DNA of 17,071 bases from Clostridiales bacterium. GTDB lineage: Bacteria; Bacillota; Clostridia; Lachnospirales; Anaerotignaceae. The notes beneath the pieces were generated by a model. It was not told the origin of the DNA. It did not search any database and saw only the letters and a program-made list of their open reading frames with translations. Shown in pieces: positions 16,235-17,071 of this stretch. The DNA lies in the NCBI GenBank assembly GCA_021202325.1, contig JAJQDF010000167.1, positions 1 to 17,071 on the forward strand. The letters are read 5' to 3'. A program made the translations under genes and the position numbers. Positions within the stretch are counted from its first letter, which is position 1, and every line of letters begins with the position of its first letter.

Positions 16235-16262
16235 ATAATATTTTATGCGGCAGAGAAGGCAA
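16235..16262 (-). promoter_or_regulatory. Candidate promoter of the yqfC-recO operon
   Basis: TTGCCT (16262-16257), a 16-base spacer and TATTAT (16240-16235) could be a sigma-A promoter; the -35 box matches 4/6 and the -10 box 5/6. The overlapping CATAAAAT is also close to a sigma-E -10 box (CATACAAT, one mismatch), but I see no convincing sigma-E -35 element at the right distance. Housekeeping genes downstream would need a vegetative promoter. Confidence 0.4.
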
Positions 16263-16285
16263 CCATTACAAACTTAATGCCCCAC

Positions 16286-16318
16286 ATAAAAACAGTGATG
16301 GAATCTCTCCCACCACTG
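16286..16318 (-). terminator. Rho-independent terminator after the lipoprotein gene
   Basis: CAGTGGTGG and CCATCACTG pair over nine bases (one G-U) around an eight-base loop, followed by TTTTTATG. It begins about 20 bases after the lipoprotein stop and separates that gene from yqfC. Confidence 0.85.
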
Positions 16319-16338
16319 CATACTTTTTCTAAGTCTTT

Positions 16339-17040
16339 TTAAATTAACCCTGTTATTGACTCCTCGCCGCCTACCGAAAAGGCATAGCCGAATATGAGTG
16401 TATCGTCCACATCCGAGCCATAAGGCGTATTGCTGAATGATATAAGGCCAACGCCCTTGGTGTATGTTCTTTCCTCGGTATATACGCCGTCAGCATAGCT
16501 GTCGGCCTCGGCTGTGGTCACTGTCTTAAAGCTGTCATCTGTAACTTCGGTAATTTCTGTCACCGCCGTAACAATATTGCCATCCAACACTACTTCCTGT
16601 TCCCAGCTGTTGCCGACCTCTATATCACCCGAAAGTACAATCATATCCTGAATTTTAGAATAGACATTGTTTTCGCTTTCTGCCAGAGAATCAGAATTTT
16701 CAACGTGTTCGACAACCTGACCGTCGGCAACGGTATATTCAACAATGAATGTTCTTTCGCCCTCTTCGGACATTCTCTCATCATTCATTGCGCCGATATA
16801 TTTATAAACCGTCATTTTGTCATTCTGCTCGAAGTCATAATATACAACCTCAAAGCTCGACTCGGAATAGCCGTGGTATGAGCGGTAGGTGCCGTCCGTG
16901 GGGAAATATTCCTCTATGCTTTCCAAATATTCATCCATTTGAGCTGTCTGCTCGGCATCGGTATCCGCAGTCTGTGTTGAACAGCCGAAAAGCGCCGCAG
17001 AGAGCATAACGCAAATCATTATATACATTAATTTTTTCAT
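16339..17040 (-). CDS. Predicted lipoprotein of unknown function
   Basis: A 233-residue secreted protein. Residues 1-20 form a lipoprotein signal: KK, a hydrophobic core (LMYIMICVMLSAALF) and a lipobox LFGC with C20 as the lipid-modified residue. A short acidic linker follows (TADTDAEQTAQMDEY). The mature part looks beta-rich, with repeated strand-turn patterns such as SSFEVVYYDFEQNDKMTVYKY, NSWEQEVVLDGN and GVGLISFSNTPYG. It has a strong overall negative charge and no second membrane helix. I do not recognise a named family; the layout fits an extracytoplasmic beta-barrel or sheet protein anchored to the outer face of the membrane. ATG is preceded by AGGAGGAG at a good distance. It has its own terminator, so a link with the downstream spore genes is not implied. 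Confidence 0.85.
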   Translation of the reverse strand: MKKLMYIMICVMLSAALFGCSTQTADTDAEQTAQMDEYLESIEEYFPTDGTYRSYHGYSESSFEVVYYDFEQNDKMTVYKYIGAMNDERMSEEGERTFIVEYTVADGQVVEHVENSDSLAESENNVYSKIQDMIVLSGDIEVGNSWEQEVVLDGNIVTAVTEITEVTDDSFKTVTTAEADSYADGVYTEERTYTKGVGLISFSNTPYGSDVDDTLIFGYAFSVGGEESITGLI

Positions 17041-17071
17041 ATATATCTCCTCCTGAATCCATCTCTTGTAT

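Overview
The window is chromosomal DNA from a low-to-moderate GC, Gram-positive anaerobe of the class Clostridia, probably a gut-type relative of the Lachnospiraceae or a nearby family. The evidence is the sporulation pair yqfC-yqfD ahead of phoH and ybeY, a glycine T-box before a single-chain glycyl-tRNA synthetase, strong AGGAGG-type ribosome binding sites, and the YqzL small protein next to recO. I cannot name the species. Every supported gene lies on the minus strand, so transcription runs from right (17071) to left (1).

Reading in the direction of transcription: a lipoprotein gene (16339-17040) ends in its own terminator. A long, tightly packed operon follows: yqfC, yqfD, phoH, ybeY, a family 4 uracil-DNA glycosylase, era, a GNAT acetyltransferase, yqzL and recO. 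Most joints are 0-20 bases and recO starts inside yqzL. This resembles the Bacillus yqfC-recO block, but no pgpH, dgkA or cdd is seen, and a DNA glycosylase and an acetyltransferase occupy the block. A TTGACA promoter at the end of recO drives a T-box leader and glyS. After a terminator comes an unrecognised 273-residue gene. Its last codons carry a perfect TTGACA-17-TATAAT promoter for greA-lysS, which ends in a strong hairpin terminator.

The left third (1-5264) is more accessory. A MarR-type regulator has its own promoter with a 14-base palindrome on the -35 box. It is followed by a nitroreductase and then, after a 332-base gap with a possible gene remnant, a 1149-residue fused ATPase-permease of the MacB/LolCDE superfamily with a very large outer domain. 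A terminator closes the region.

The core genes cover spore development (YqfC/YqfD), ribosome and RNA maturation (YbeY, Era, PhoH), DNA repair (UDG, RecO), transcript elongation (GreA) and tRNA charging (GlyS, LysS). I see no CRISPR array, transposase, phage module or clear novel defence system. The least explained structures are two related intergenic inverted-repeat elements (6926-7093 and 10032-10074) with the same ends but very different lengths, placed next to the two tRNA synthetase genes, and the unrecognised gene at 7661-8482.
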